From contig NZ_JBHSBU010000001.1 of the NCBI RefSeq assembly GCF_042650885.1, forward strand, positions 3,038,001 through 3,102,000: 64,000 bases of DNA, in the 5' to 3' direction. How positions within the stretch are numbered: position 1 is the stretch's first letter; every line of letters begins with the position of its first letter. The notes below the pieces were generated by a model, which saw only the letters and a program-made list of their open reading frames with translations, had not been told where the DNA came from and ran no database searches. This DNA comes from Chitinimonas_A lacunae. Its GTDB lineage: Bacteria > Pseudomonadota > Gammaproteobacteria > Burkholderiales > Chitinimonadaceae. The position numbers and the translations under genes are program-made. This document shows, piece by piece, positions 34,518 to 42,961 of the stretch.

Positions 34518-35747
34518 TTATGCGATCACCGTATGCTCGGCCACGAAATCGATGGCACGGGCGGCGTTACGCTTGGCTTCCTGTTGGTCGGCGCCGGTAC
34601 ACATCACCTGCACGATCCAGCTGTAGTTGGAATTGAGATCCTTGATCTCATCGCCTTGCTCGTGGTGCAGCCACACCTCTTCAACGCCGGGATTGCGCTT
34701 GATCGCTTCGAGCGTGGGCAGATGGGTGATGGTGCCGACGGCATCGCTGACGAAACACTTCCAGGCTGCACCCTGCTTGATGCCGTAGAGCGGGCTGGTA
34801 TCGGGCAGATTGCCCAGGCACAGTTCGATGCAGTCGCCAACGATGGAGCGGGCGGTGGACAGATCGAGCATCACCGAATGGCCGCTGCCACCCACCCGGG
34901 TATTGACCTCGACCAGATGCGGGCCGCTGTCGGTCAGAATGATTTCGGTATGGCTCGGGCCGAAGTGGTAGCCGATGGCATCGAGCGCCTGGCTGGCCTT
35001 GCGCACCACGGCTTCGCGATGTTCGTTCAGCAGCGGGAAGGACGAACCCACTTCGATACTGTCCTTGATCACATCGCGGTCGGCCACACCGACCACCTGA
35101 TGCTGACCCGGACCGGTGGTCAGCATTTCCACGCTGACCAGCTGGCCTTTCAGATAGTCTTCCACCACGAAGGCCGAGGAGATCCAGTCTTCGCTGATCC
35201 CGCTCAGGCTCGCCACGATGGCATCGACCTTGGAGGCGTCTTCGCACACCACGGCGCCGATGCTCGAATGGCCTTGCAGCGGCTTCAGGAAGCAGGGGTA
35301 TTCGATCTGGTCACGCAAGGTGGCCAGCTCGCTGATATGTTCGATCCGGCGGCTCTTGACCGTATCGGCGCCGCGCTCGAGCAGCACCTGACGGAAGCGG
35401 TGCTTGTCCTGGGCAATCTCGATCGCTTCGAGATTGGCGCCACGCAGGCCGAATGCCTTGCACAGCCGGGCGGCGACCTTGGTACGGATCTCGGCAAACG
35501 TCAGCAGCGCATCGATCGACTCCAGCTTTTCTTGCAGGGTCTGCCGCACTTCGTCGAAATCGTTGGAGTTCTTCACCTGGATCACCATATGGGCCAGGTC
35601 GAGCTTGTACAGGCACGAGGCCGGGAACCACTTGCGGAAGCGCTCGAAGCTATCCGTGACCAGCACTGCCCGATAGCCTTTCTCGGTGCAGTAGCGGATC
35701 GCATCGAGGCCGCTGAAGTTGGTTTCGATAAATACCACGGTCTTCAT
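34518..35747 (-). CDS. ATP-grasp carboxylate-amine ligase
   Basis: A protein of 409 aa. N-terminal preATP-grasp domain (MKTVVFIETNFSGLDAI), then an ATP-grasp core with the nucleotide loop CFLKPLQGHSSIGA, VVEDYLKGQLVSVEM and the metal-binding Glu/Asn motif LVEVNTRVGGSG. This is the family of L-amino acid ligases (BacD, DdaF, carnosine synthase, BesA type) that activate a carboxylate as acyl phosphate and join it to an amine. It probably makes the amide or dipeptide product. The start at 35747 has GGGAG upstream; a longer frame lacks similarity. Confidence 0.9.
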   Translation of the reverse strand: MKTVVFIETNFSGLDAIRYCTEKGYRAVLVTDSFERFRKWFPASCLYKLDLAHMVIQVKNSNDFDEVRQTLQEKLESIDALLTFAEIRTKVAARLCKAFGLRGANLEAIEIAQDKHRFRQVLLERGADTVKSRRIEHISELATLRDQIEYPCFLKPLQGHSSIGAVVCEDASKVDAIVASLSGISEDWISSAFVVEDYLKGQLVSVEMLTTGPGQHQVVGVADRDVIKDSIEVGSSFPLLNEHREAVVRKASQALDAIGYHFGPSHTEIILTDSGPHLVEVNTRVGGSGHSVMLDLSTARSIVGDCIELCLGNLPDTSPLYGIKQGAAWKCFVSDAVGTITHLPTLEAIKRNPGVEEVWLHHEQGDEIKDLNSNYSWIVQVMCTGADQQEAKRNAARAIDFVAEHTVIA

Positions 35748-35785
35748 GTGTTTTTTTCTCCCGTCGCGCAGGCAGGCTCCGGCCT

Positions 35786-35812
35786 CCGCGACCGCCAAAC
35801 GGCGGCCCGGAG
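35786..35812 (-). promoter_or_regulatory. Hairpin in the gap between the diiron-enzyme and ligase genes
   Basis: CCGCC and GGCGG (35792-35805, AAAC loop) form the core of a structure in the 103-base spacer, within a weaker outer repeat. It is the largest gap among the biosynthetic genes and could affect transcript processing or ligase expression. Weak evidence. Confidence 0.35.
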
Positions 35813-35850
35813 ACAACGGATCAAGACTGCTTAAGTGGATGGCAGGACGA

Positions 35851-36648
35851 TCAGGCGCAGGCGCGCAGATCGGCTTCCAGATTGATCAGGCGAGCGCACT
35901 GGTCCCAGAAGCGGTGCCAGAAGTCGATGCCTTCGTCGAAGGAGCGCTTGAATTCTTCGCGCTGGGTGTCGGTCTGGCAGAAGCGCAGGAAGTTGGCGAC
36001 CGAGTGGCGGATATGCTCGGTCTCGTCGGCGCGGTGGATCTTGAAGAACGGCGTCGCCGACAGCTTCTCGGCACAGCCTTCGGCGTAGCACAGACCGTCG
36101 AACAGGGTTTCGATATTCTCTTCCGCGATGATCTCGAAGCTCATCAGCAGACCCACGATGCCATACTGGCTCTGGGTGCTGACCAGGGTGCGGTCGAGAA
36201 CACGCAGGATTTCCTTGATCGACGAACCGGTCGAGCCGGCCACCAGACCGATATCGATTTCTTCGATCGCTTCGAGGAACAGATTCGAGTGGATAAACGC
36301 CTTGTCGCGGCCGCCCAGCTCGTCGTAGGCGATCTGGATCAGGTGATGCTGCCGTTCCGGATCGTCGGTCAGGGCCACGGCCTTGGTCAGGAATACCGGC
36401 ACAAAGCGGGTGAAGTCGTACCAGGCAGTCGCCATGGTTTCAGCGGCGATCTGCGAACGACGGGCCGCCACGGTGGCGTGGATATTGGTGAAGACGTTGC
36501 GCTTCTGCGCCTCGTCCATAAAGTGTTTGGTCCAGAAAACAACCTTCGGGTGGTCGTAATCGTATTCCATTTCCGGAATCAGATAACGCGGACCGCGCTT
36601 GGTTTGCCGTGCCGTACCCGACTGAACATTCAAGGTCATTTCTCCCAT
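35851..36648 (-). CDS. Heme-oxygenase-like diiron oxidase/oxygenase (HDO family)
   Basis: About 265 aa, all-helical. The ligand pattern of HDO enzymes is visible: Glu110-x9-His120 (YDELGGRDKAFIH), a Glu on the next core helix (MSFE, residue 172), then His205-x3-Glu209-x2-His212 (IHRADETEH). HDOs such as UndA, BesC and SznF use O2 to fragment or N-oxygenate amino-acid-like substrates. The start is uncertain; several Met codons lie within 12 codons and 36648 is chosen for GGAG 9 bases upstream. It sits between DUF2000 and ATP-grasp genes. A TenA-like or non-catalytic protein is the alternative. Confidence 0.82.
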   Translation of the reverse strand: MGEMTLNVQSGTARQTKRGPRYLIPEMEYDYDHPKVVFWTKHFMDEAQKRNVFTNIHATVAARRSQIAAETMATAWYDFTRFVPVFLTKAVALTDDPERQHHLIQIAYDELGGRDKAFIHSNLFLEAIEEIDIGLVAGSTGSSIKEILRVLDRTLVSTQSQYGIVGLLMSFEIIAEENIETLFDGLCYAEGCAEKLSATPFFKIHRADETEHIRHSVANFLRFCQTDTQREEFKRSFDEGIDFWHRFWDQCARLINLEADLRACA

Positions 36649-36714
36649 ATTTGGCATCTCCATTTTAAGTGGCGGCCGTGCCATCGGCCTTATGAAACGG
36701 AATGGTTTAGTGGT

Positions 36715-37125
36715 TTACCGAAGCAGGCCCAGGCTGCCTGTCAGGCTGGTGACGAGCTTTTTTTCGCCAAACAGCGCCAGACCGAAATATTCAATTTCTT
36801 CTTCGGGTGATTCCTTGAGGACTTCCGCGTATTCCTCGTAGGATTTCGTGGTCCGGGTAGCACTAATCACATCCACTACCAGCAGATCGGGCTCGAATTC
36901 CTTGAGCTGACTGCGCATGCGTTTGAGCAGCGGGCCGTTCCCCTTCAGGATGGGAATCGGCATCGTGGTAATGCCCTGATGCATGAAACCGTTACTATCT
37001 GGCAGGTCACGACCGATCATTTCCGGACGCAGCTTGCCGATCGTTGCGGAAAGCACTGCCGCCGTGTTTGCAATGGCTCCCAAGGGCATGGTCTCGTCAA
37101 CGATCAAGACACATTTGTTTTCCAT
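36715..37125 (-). CDS. DUF2000 family protein, first gene of the operon
   Basis: A protein of 136 aa. The family pattern is clear: VLIVDETMPLGAIANTAAVL at the N-terminus, ITTMPIPILKGN in the middle, and SPEEEIEYFGLALFGEKK with TGSLGLLR at the end. DUF2000 has the peptidyl-tRNA-hydrolase-II-like fold and unknown function. It has a strong AGGAGG ribosome binding site eight bases upstream. Leading the operon, it may process or protect an aminoacyl or amide intermediate, but that is a guess. Confidence 0.88.
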   Translation of the reverse strand: MENKCVLIVDETMPLGAIANTAAVLSATIGKLRPEMIGRDLPDSNGFMHQGITTMPIPILKGNGPLLKRMRSQLKEFEPDLLVVDVISATRTTKSYEEYAEVLKESPEEEIEYFGLALFGEKKLVTSLTGSLGLLR

Positions 37126-37206
37126 TACAAGTCCTCCTACCTATTTGTTTGTTGTGCTTACTAGGGAGAGAAAATTCTATAGCGGCCCCCTGGCAGTGAG
37201 AATCGA

Positions 37207-37224
37207 GATTCCTTGAAAAGAATC
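37207..37224 (-). promoter_or_regulatory. Candidate operator upstream of the DUF2000 operon
   Basis: GATTCCTTGAAAAGAATC is an 18-bp near-perfect palindrome (one mismatch pair) containing a T-N11-A core, the usual LysR box geometry. It lies 82-99 bases upstream of the first start codon. The LysR protein at 24454 is the candidate binder. Confidence 0.4.
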
Positions 37225-37815
37225 TTTAAGTATTTGTGCGGCCTGGCTCGATCCTCACCCACCGTGTCGGGCTAGAAGCCGCTATCTGCCTGGGATACGG
37301 CGCAACAGCCCGGCCGGCGGCCACGGCTGGCCCGGCATTTCATTTTTGATATTTCGATTTTTTGGGGGATCGGAGAAATAGCCAGCCGAGGACTGGGATG
37401 GCAGCAGGACGGGAGCGGCAAAATCGAATGGCATATGTCACAGATGTCACATTTATCAAAAACAAAAGCCTAGACAGCCAGGGTGCAATCGACATTGCGC
37501 CGCCCCATCCTGCACCAGGCAGAGTTTCATCTCTATGCTTATTCCTGGCCATACTGAAGTGGCAATCAATAAGCCATAGTCGGGGCAATCTGCTCTGGCA
37601 GTCCAGCCCGATCAGATTAAAAACAGACGGCCAAGTCTGGACCAAGTGGAAAAATTGGGCAAATGTCCGCTCAAACAAAAACCCGCCTGTTTCTGAGTCG
37701 AAAAATAATATAAAGCCCAGTTCCGATCCGGCTCGATATTCCTATCGGCGGATTCCTCAGCAAAACCTCTAATAAAGCCCGATCAAACGCCAAGCCGACA
37801 ATCTGCCCCAAAGAA

Positions 37816-37845
37816 AAAAGGGCGACTCATCGGAGTCGCCCTTTT
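37816..37845 (-). terminator. Intrinsic terminator of the zinc metalloprotease gene
   Basis: AAAAGGGCGACTC and GAGTCGCCCTTTT form a perfect 13-bp stem with an ATCG loop. It lies 21 bases beyond the stop of the minus-strand protease gene. Confidence 0.9.
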
Positions 37846-37866
37846 CAATTGAATAAGCCGCTTGCT

Positions 37867-40503
37867 TCAGGTGCCGCTACGGGTATAGCTCGCCTTCATT
37901 GCTTCGTTCAACATGGCCAGGGTATCGGCGTAATGGGCCCGGGTTTCCTTGCTCAGACGCGGCTTGTTGAGGGCGGTCTGCAACCAGCCGCTCAGTTCGC
38001 GCGCATTGTCGCGTGCCAGGGCACGGGCATCGGCCGGGGTCTGCGACGACGGCCGGGTCATCAGATTGACCAGTTGCCGCACCTGCTCACGTTGCAGATT
38101 GCGCCGGCCCAGATCGGCCTCGCCGCCCGAACGGGCTTCCTGCCAGATTGCCGCTTGCAGCGTGTCGTACAGCTCGGACAGCCGGAATGCCTGACCACCG
38201 CGTTCGACCTTATTGCTGTGCTCCAGAATCCGCGTCGCCACCTGATCGTTATAGAGCCGGTCGAGCACGCCACGTTGCACGCCCAGCACCTGATCGTTGA
38301 GGTTCAACTCGGTCGGCTGACGGGCCGGGCCGAAGTATTCGAGCCGGTCGGGCGTCATCCGGCGCAGCAGGTCGGGCGACAGGCGGAAGCTGTCGGGCGC
38401 GAACAACTGACCGGTCAGCAGCTTCAGGGCCCGACGCTGGGTATCGGCCGGCACCGGGGTCAGCGGCAGCCGGCCCGAACCGGCGTGGTCACGCAGTTGG
38501 CGCACACCGCCGATGTACTTGAGGCCGACCGACGTGGCGCTGCGCACCTGACGCAGGCTTGACTCGAAGCTGTTGCGCAGCGCGGCGTAGGACTGGCCCG
38601 GCGCCAACTGACGCGATTCGAGCCGCTGCCACAGTTCGCGGCTCAAGCGGATACGGCGCTCGAAGTAGTTGAGCGGATCGCTGCCCAGGTCGAACACGCT
38701 CGCTTCCGGGTCGGCCCCTTCATACGCTTCTTCGTCGCTGGCAAAGGCCAGCACCGGGTCGGTCGAGCGGGCCAGGATCTTGGCCAGCTCGGCTTCTTCC
38801 TTCTCCGGTGTGATCGGCTTGTAGGCGTATTCGATTGCCCAGTAGTCGTAGGGGCCGAGCGTCTGCATGTTATAGGCGCCCTGCGATTCCCCCTTGAGTG
38901 CCAGATTGGTCGGCGAGTAATCCATCACCGAGCCGGCCACGCCGTGGTTATGGGTGAAATGGGTATTGGCCAGCTGCGCCGGGGTATAGACGGTCGAGGC
39001 ACGGAAGTTATGGCGCAGACCCAGGGTATGGCCGACCTCGTGCATGATCACGTCGCGTACCACATCGCTGACGAATTTCTCGGCTTCGGGGCTGTCGGGG
39101 CGGATATCGCCGCGCGCTTCCAGCATATCGAGCGAGAAATGCATCTCGGAGGCCGCCAGATGGGCGTACTGGCAGTAGGCGTCGTGCCGGTTGCCCGTCA
39201 TGGCACGCGGCAGGTCATCGACGAACTGGCGTCGTGAGCCACGGGTGAACACATCGGACATGCCGATATCGGCATCGAGAATCTCGCCGGTACGCGGGTC
39301 GACATGGCTCGGGCCGATGGCAAAGCCGACATCGGTGCCGACGAACCAACGGATCGAGGCCCGGTGGGCTTCGGCCGTGTCGAAATCGGCGTCGTCCTCC
39401 TGCTGTTTCACCACCACGGCGTTCTTGATGCCAATCTTCTCAAACGCCTGGTTCCAGGCCAGCACGCCTTCGCGCACCGATTGGCGGTATTTCACGGGAA
39501 TATTCTTGTCCAGCCAGTAGACGATGGGCTGCTTGGCTTCGGACAGCGCGGCCGTCGGGTCTTTTTTCTCCAGGCGCCAGCGGTTGACCAGGTGGACGCG
39601 CGGCTTGAACGACAGGTCGTCGCTGTAATCCCAGCGCGTGCTGATGAAATGGCCGACCCGGTCATCGGCCACCCGGGCCGCCATCGGCTCGGGCAGGCGG
39701 GCAAAGCTGTAGTGATAACCGAGGAACAGGCTGCGCGGGTCTTCCAGCACCGAAGGCAGCACCGCCTGCGGCGAGCCCGACGAGGAAACCCCACTTGGCA
39801 GCGGCAGTTTCATCAGGTTGTAGTGGGCCGTTACCTGCAAGGCGCTGATATCGCCATCGGCGCGGGTCTTGCCGATCGAGCTTTGACGTGGATCGAAGCT
39901 GTAAGGCAGGCGGAAGGCCATTTCGAGCGCCGTGGCGCCCATCGGGATATCGGCCAGCAGCAACTGGTTGGCATCGATCAGGATGGCCTTGCGCTCGGGG
40001 TGGGCCTGGCTCACCACGGTGGTCGAACCCAACAGGCTGTCGGAGAAGCCTTCGGCGACAGCATGGGCGGCCGGGGTGCCGGGCTTGGCGGTATAGGTCT
40101 GGTTATGGGCGATCAGCTGGATACGGTCGCCGATACGCTTGAACGAGGCCACATAGGACGCGCCCATCTGACCACCGTAGATACCGCGCTCGCCAATGCC
40201 GCGCACGCGGTTGAAAGTGAAGAAGAACGGCTGATCGAGCCGATCGGCCGGAATCTCCAGCCATACCTTGTCGTTTTGCCGCCAGATCGGAAAGAGACCG
40301 TTTTGGCGCTGCGCATCGCGGATGACCTCGGAGAACGGCTTGAGATTGCTGTTGTCCCTGGCCGCCGACGGTACGTTGGGCATCGAGGCGACCGGAGCAG
40401 TGGCCACAGCAGCCGGGGCAGGTTTGCCTTCACCGGCAAAGGCATTGAGCGCCAGCAGGCCAAACAGCAGGGCGGCGCACGGACGCAGGGTAAAACGGGA
40501 CAT
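37867..40503 (-). CDS. Large secreted zinc-dependent metalloprotease (DUF5117/DUF4953 type)
   Basis: A protein of 878 aa with a signal peptide (LRPCAALLFGLLALNAFA). It matches the layout of DUF5117-DUF4953 proteases: an N-terminal beta-rich region with IWRQNDKVWLEIPADRLDQPFF, then the catalytic motif HEVGHTLGLRH around residue 490, with VMDYSPTN as a Met-turn-like segment. The start at 40503 has a GGAG ribosome binding site. Likely exported to the periplasm or outside; its substrate is unknown. It is a second HExxHxxGxxH protease in this window besides the metzincin at 11809. Confidence 0.88.
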   Translation of the reverse strand: MSRFTLRPCAALLFGLLALNAFAGEGKPAPAAVATAPVASMPNVPSAARDNSNLKPFSEVIRDAQRQNGLFPIWRQNDKVWLEIPADRLDQPFFFTFNRVRGIGERGIYGGQMGASYVASFKRIGDRIQLIAHNQTYTAKPGTPAAHAVAEGFSDSLLGSTTVVSQAHPERKAILIDANQLLLADIPMGATALEMAFRLPYSFDPRQSSIGKTRADGDISALQVTAHYNLMKLPLPSGVSSSGSPQAVLPSVLEDPRSLFLGYHYSFARLPEPMAARVADDRVGHFISTRWDYSDDLSFKPRVHLVNRWRLEKKDPTAALSEAKQPIVYWLDKNIPVKYRQSVREGVLAWNQAFEKIGIKNAVVVKQQEDDADFDTAEAHRASIRWFVGTDVGFAIGPSHVDPRTGEILDADIGMSDVFTRGSRRQFVDDLPRAMTGNRHDAYCQYAHLAASEMHFSLDMLEARGDIRPDSPEAEKFVSDVVRDVIMHEVGHTLGLRHNFRASTVYTPAQLANTHFTHNHGVAGSVMDYSPTNLALKGESQGAYNMQTLGPYDYWAIEYAYKPITPEKEEAELAKILARSTDPVLAFASDEEAYEGADPEASVFDLGSDPLNYFERRIRLSRELWQRLESRQLAPGQSYAALRNSFESSLRQVRSATSVGLKYIGGVRQLRDHAGSGRLPLTPVPADTQRRALKLLTGQLFAPDSFRLSPDLLRRMTPDRLEYFGPARQPTELNLNDQVLGVQRGVLDRLYNDQVATRILEHSNKVERGGQAFRLSELYDTLQAAIWQEARSGGEADLGRRNLQREQVRQLVNLMTRPSSQTPADARALARDNARELSGWLQTALNKPRLSKETRAHYADTLAMLNEAMKASYTRSGT

Positions 40504-41385
40504 GCAGTTTCTCCTCAATCGATCGGCTGAAACCCGCCAGCACAGCAGTTTCCAGCGAACGAGTCTGACGCAGTGCCCAGTACGAGCAAGCAGGCTGCGA
40601 CGAAATGAAGCAAATCACGATTAAACGGTACAGGGCGACGATAAGCCCCTGTTAATAGGGGGACAACTCGTAGAACTCCCAGTCCATCGGCCCCTACGCT
40701 CCGCCTAGGCACGGCTTCAGGTAGCTATCATTGGGAAATGGCTGGAAATTTGGCAAAGTAAATTTTTCATCAGTTTCCACCGATGCTTCAGCTGGCATGA
40801 ATATAAATATTTGTGCAAAAGTACTACCACATCCGTTGCGGTTTCCAGAAAAAACGGTTGATTTTCGACAAGAGGCTCCGTTCATCTGCTTTTTCTTCTG
40901 ACAGACGGTCGCCAACAAAACCGACTTCCGACTTCTCCTCCCACCACTCGTCAGCTCAGCCACAGCTTTCCCCTGCTAACAAAACCCGGCTCAGCCATAT
41001 CCCACGCCGCCTCCAGGTCACGGCTGGCGCATTTCCCTTTCAATCGAAGTCAGCAGCAATGCTGCTGGCTCGACCTCCAGCTGACGCGCGGTATCCGGCC
41101 CCGCTGACGCCGAGTTTCACGAAACGGCGCGGGGCCGCTCATCGACGAGTCTTGGGCAAGCCCAGGCCGTGGGGGTTCGGCAGTTGGGGGCGGAAAAATC
41201 GGGTGGGGAGGTTGGGTGGGAGAGGAGGGAGAGGGAGACAGGCGGTTTGCTTTTTATTTTATATTATTGATTTTTTCCGCTATCTATCTTGCAGAAGATT
41301 TGCACATATATTTAATCAGTATTCTGTCCGCTTATACACCAGCCCACGATCCAGTCTGGAGGGCACACAGCGGACCGAGCCGCCT
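40504..41385. other. Intergenic region with G-quadruplex motif and AT-rich block
   Basis: No supported gene over 880 bases. It contains a run of G-tracts (41201-41235) and, just after it, a 90-base AT-rich block around 41250-41340. It lies downstream of glpD and upstream of the metalloprotease gene, both on the minus strand, so a promoter for the protease is expected in the part near 40504. Confidence 0.55.
41201..41235 (+). other. G-quadruplex-forming G-tract cluster
   Basis: Six runs of three or more G (41201-41203, 41205-41208, 41214-41216, 41218-41220, 41227-41229, 41233-41235) are separated by loops of 1-6 bases, with a further G5 at 41186. That exceeds the four-tract rule for intramolecular G4. 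The complementary strand is C-rich. Confidence 0.65.
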
Positions 41386-42867
41386 CTACCGCTCGTTAAA
41401 CCAGCGTGCCACGGCTGCCCGCTGCGCTGCCGTCATATGCAGACCGCGCTTGGTACGGCGCCACAGCACATCGTCAGCGCTGGTAGCCCATTCCTGCGCC
41501 ACCAGATAGTCGAGTTCGCACTGATACAGCCCCGCCCCATAGTGCTGGCCAAGATCGGCCGTCTCGCTGACACCGTCGAGCACCCGGTCGATCCGGCTGC
41601 CGAACTGGCGGGCCAGGCGGCCCAGCAGCGCGGGATCGAGCGCGGCGTAACGCTGACGCACCGTGGTCAGAAAAGCCTCGAAATCGGCTTCGGGCAGATC
41701 GCCGCCGGGCAGGGGCGGCGGCTTGGCTGCCAGCGGTTGCAAGGGCAGGAATGGCTGTAGTTCGAGCAAGGCCGCCAGTGCCAGTTGCCGATAGGTGGTG
41801 AGCTTGCCGCCGAACACCGACAGGACCGGCGCGCCGTCGCGATCGAGCCGCAGCACATAGTCGCGCGTGACGGCGGACGGGTCGTCGCTCTGATCGTCGT
41901 AAAGCGGCCGCACCCCGGCGTAGTGCCACACCACATCGCTCGGTTGCACCGGCCGGGCGAAATACTCGCTGACCAGCTCGCACAGATAGGCCACCTCATC
42001 CTGCTCGATCGCCGCCCGGCGCGGGTCGCCGTCGTAGGGCACATCGGTGGTGCCGATCAGGCTGTAGTCGTTTTCGTAGGGCAGCACGAAGACGATGCGG
42101 TTATCGGCGTGCTGAAGGATATAAGCCTGCTGCCCCTCATGCAGACGCGGCACCACGATATGGCTGCCCTTGACCAGCCGCACCGCATCGCGGGCGCCCA
42201 GTTGCAACCGCTGTTTCAGCAGTTGTTCGACCCAGGGGCCGGCGGCATTGACCAGCACCTTGGCACGTACCCGCCGGGCTTCGGTCGGACCGGCCAGCTC
42301 GGCCCACCAGCCGTCGGCGTCGCGCCAGGCGGTGTCAAGCCGGGTACGGGTCAGCACCTCCCCGCCCAGTTCACGCAATTGCAGCGCATTGGCCACCACC
42401 AGCCGGGCATCGTCCACCCAGCAGTCGGCATAGGAAAACCCCCGGCGGAACTGCGGCTGTAGCGGCTCGCCATACGGATGCCGGCGCAGATTCAAGCCAT
42501 GCGAGCCCGGCAGACGGCGCCGGCCGCCCAGATGGTCATAGAAGAACAGACCGAGCCGGATCAGCCAGGTCGGCCGCAGACCCGGATGGTGCGGCAACAC
42601 GAACGTCATCGGGCGCACCAGATGCGGCGCCATCTCCAGCAGCACTTCACGCTCGCCCAGCGCCTCGCGCACCAGCCGGAATTCATAGTGCTCCAGATAG
42701 CGCAGGCCGCCATGGATCAGCTTGGACGAGGCCGACGAGGTCGCCGCCGCCAGATCGTCCTGTTCCACCAGCAGCACCTTCTGCCCGGCCTGGGCCGCGT
42801 GGTTGGCGATGCCCACGCCGTTGATGCCGCCACCGACCACCAGCAAATCGTAAACGTCGTCCGTCAT
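41386..42867 (-). CDS. glpD: Aerobic glycerol-3-phosphate dehydrogenase
   Basis: A protein of 493 aa. FAD dinucleotide fold at the N-terminus (LLVVGGGINGVGIA), then SSASSKLIHGGLRYLEHYEF, a mid-protein VNAAGPWV, and FGGKLTTYRQLA near the C-terminal domain. It oxidises glycerol 3-phosphate to dihydroxyacetone phosphate at the inner membrane, passing electrons to quinone. It has a GGAGG ribosome binding site. Divergent from glpK, so the pair forms a glycerol-utilisation locus; no GlpF or GlpR gene is seen beside it. Confidence 0.96.
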   Translation of the reverse strand: MTDDVYDLLVVGGGINGVGIANHAAQAGQKVLLVEQDDLAAATSSASSKLIHGGLRYLEHYEFRLVREALGEREVLLEMAPHLVRPMTFVLPHHPGLRPTWLIRLGLFFYDHLGGRRRLPGSHGLNLRRHPYGEPLQPQFRRGFSYADCWVDDARLVVANALQLRELGGEVLTRTRLDTAWRDADGWWAELAGPTEARRVRAKVLVNAAGPWVEQLLKQRLQLGARDAVRLVKGSHIVVPRLHEGQQAYILQHADNRIVFVLPYENDYSLIGTTDVPYDGDPRRAAIEQDEVAYLCELVSEYFARPVQPSDVVWHYAGVRPLYDDQSDDPSAVTRDYVLRLDRDGAPVLSVFGGKLTTYRQLALAALLELQPFLPLQPLAAKPPPLPGGDLPEADFEAFLTTVRQRYAALDPALLGRLARQFGSRIDRVLDGVSETADLGQHYGAGLYQCELDYLVAQEWATSADDVLWRRTKRGLHMTAAQRAAVARWFNER

Positions 42868-42961
42868 GGTTCCTCCGTGGCCGCAACTTAGCCGAGCCCA
42901 AGCAAGCGCTCAAGAGCGGCTGGTGTATGCTGCGCAACGCACGCAACAACAGGGGACGACA

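Larger units (their letters stand above)
37126..37866. other. Intergenic region upstream of the biosynthetic operon
   Basis: No supported gene over 740 bases. Frames of 112 and 136 codons on opposite strands overlap each other and lack coding character. The region should hold the promoter of the 37125-to-25339 operon (TATAGA-like -10 about 55 bases upstream of the start) and the palindrome at 37207-37224. It ends with the terminator of the next gene. Confidence 0.55.

Noticed and set aside
37340..37772. Overlapping open frames of 112 and 136 codons on opposite strands
   Set aside because: Neither shows codon bias like the neighbours, a good ribosome binding site or a known motif.
40813..41760. 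315-codon open frame in the glpD downstream region
   Set aside because: Low-complexity Ser/Arg-rich translation that runs into the antisense of glpD; no ribosome binding site or similarity.
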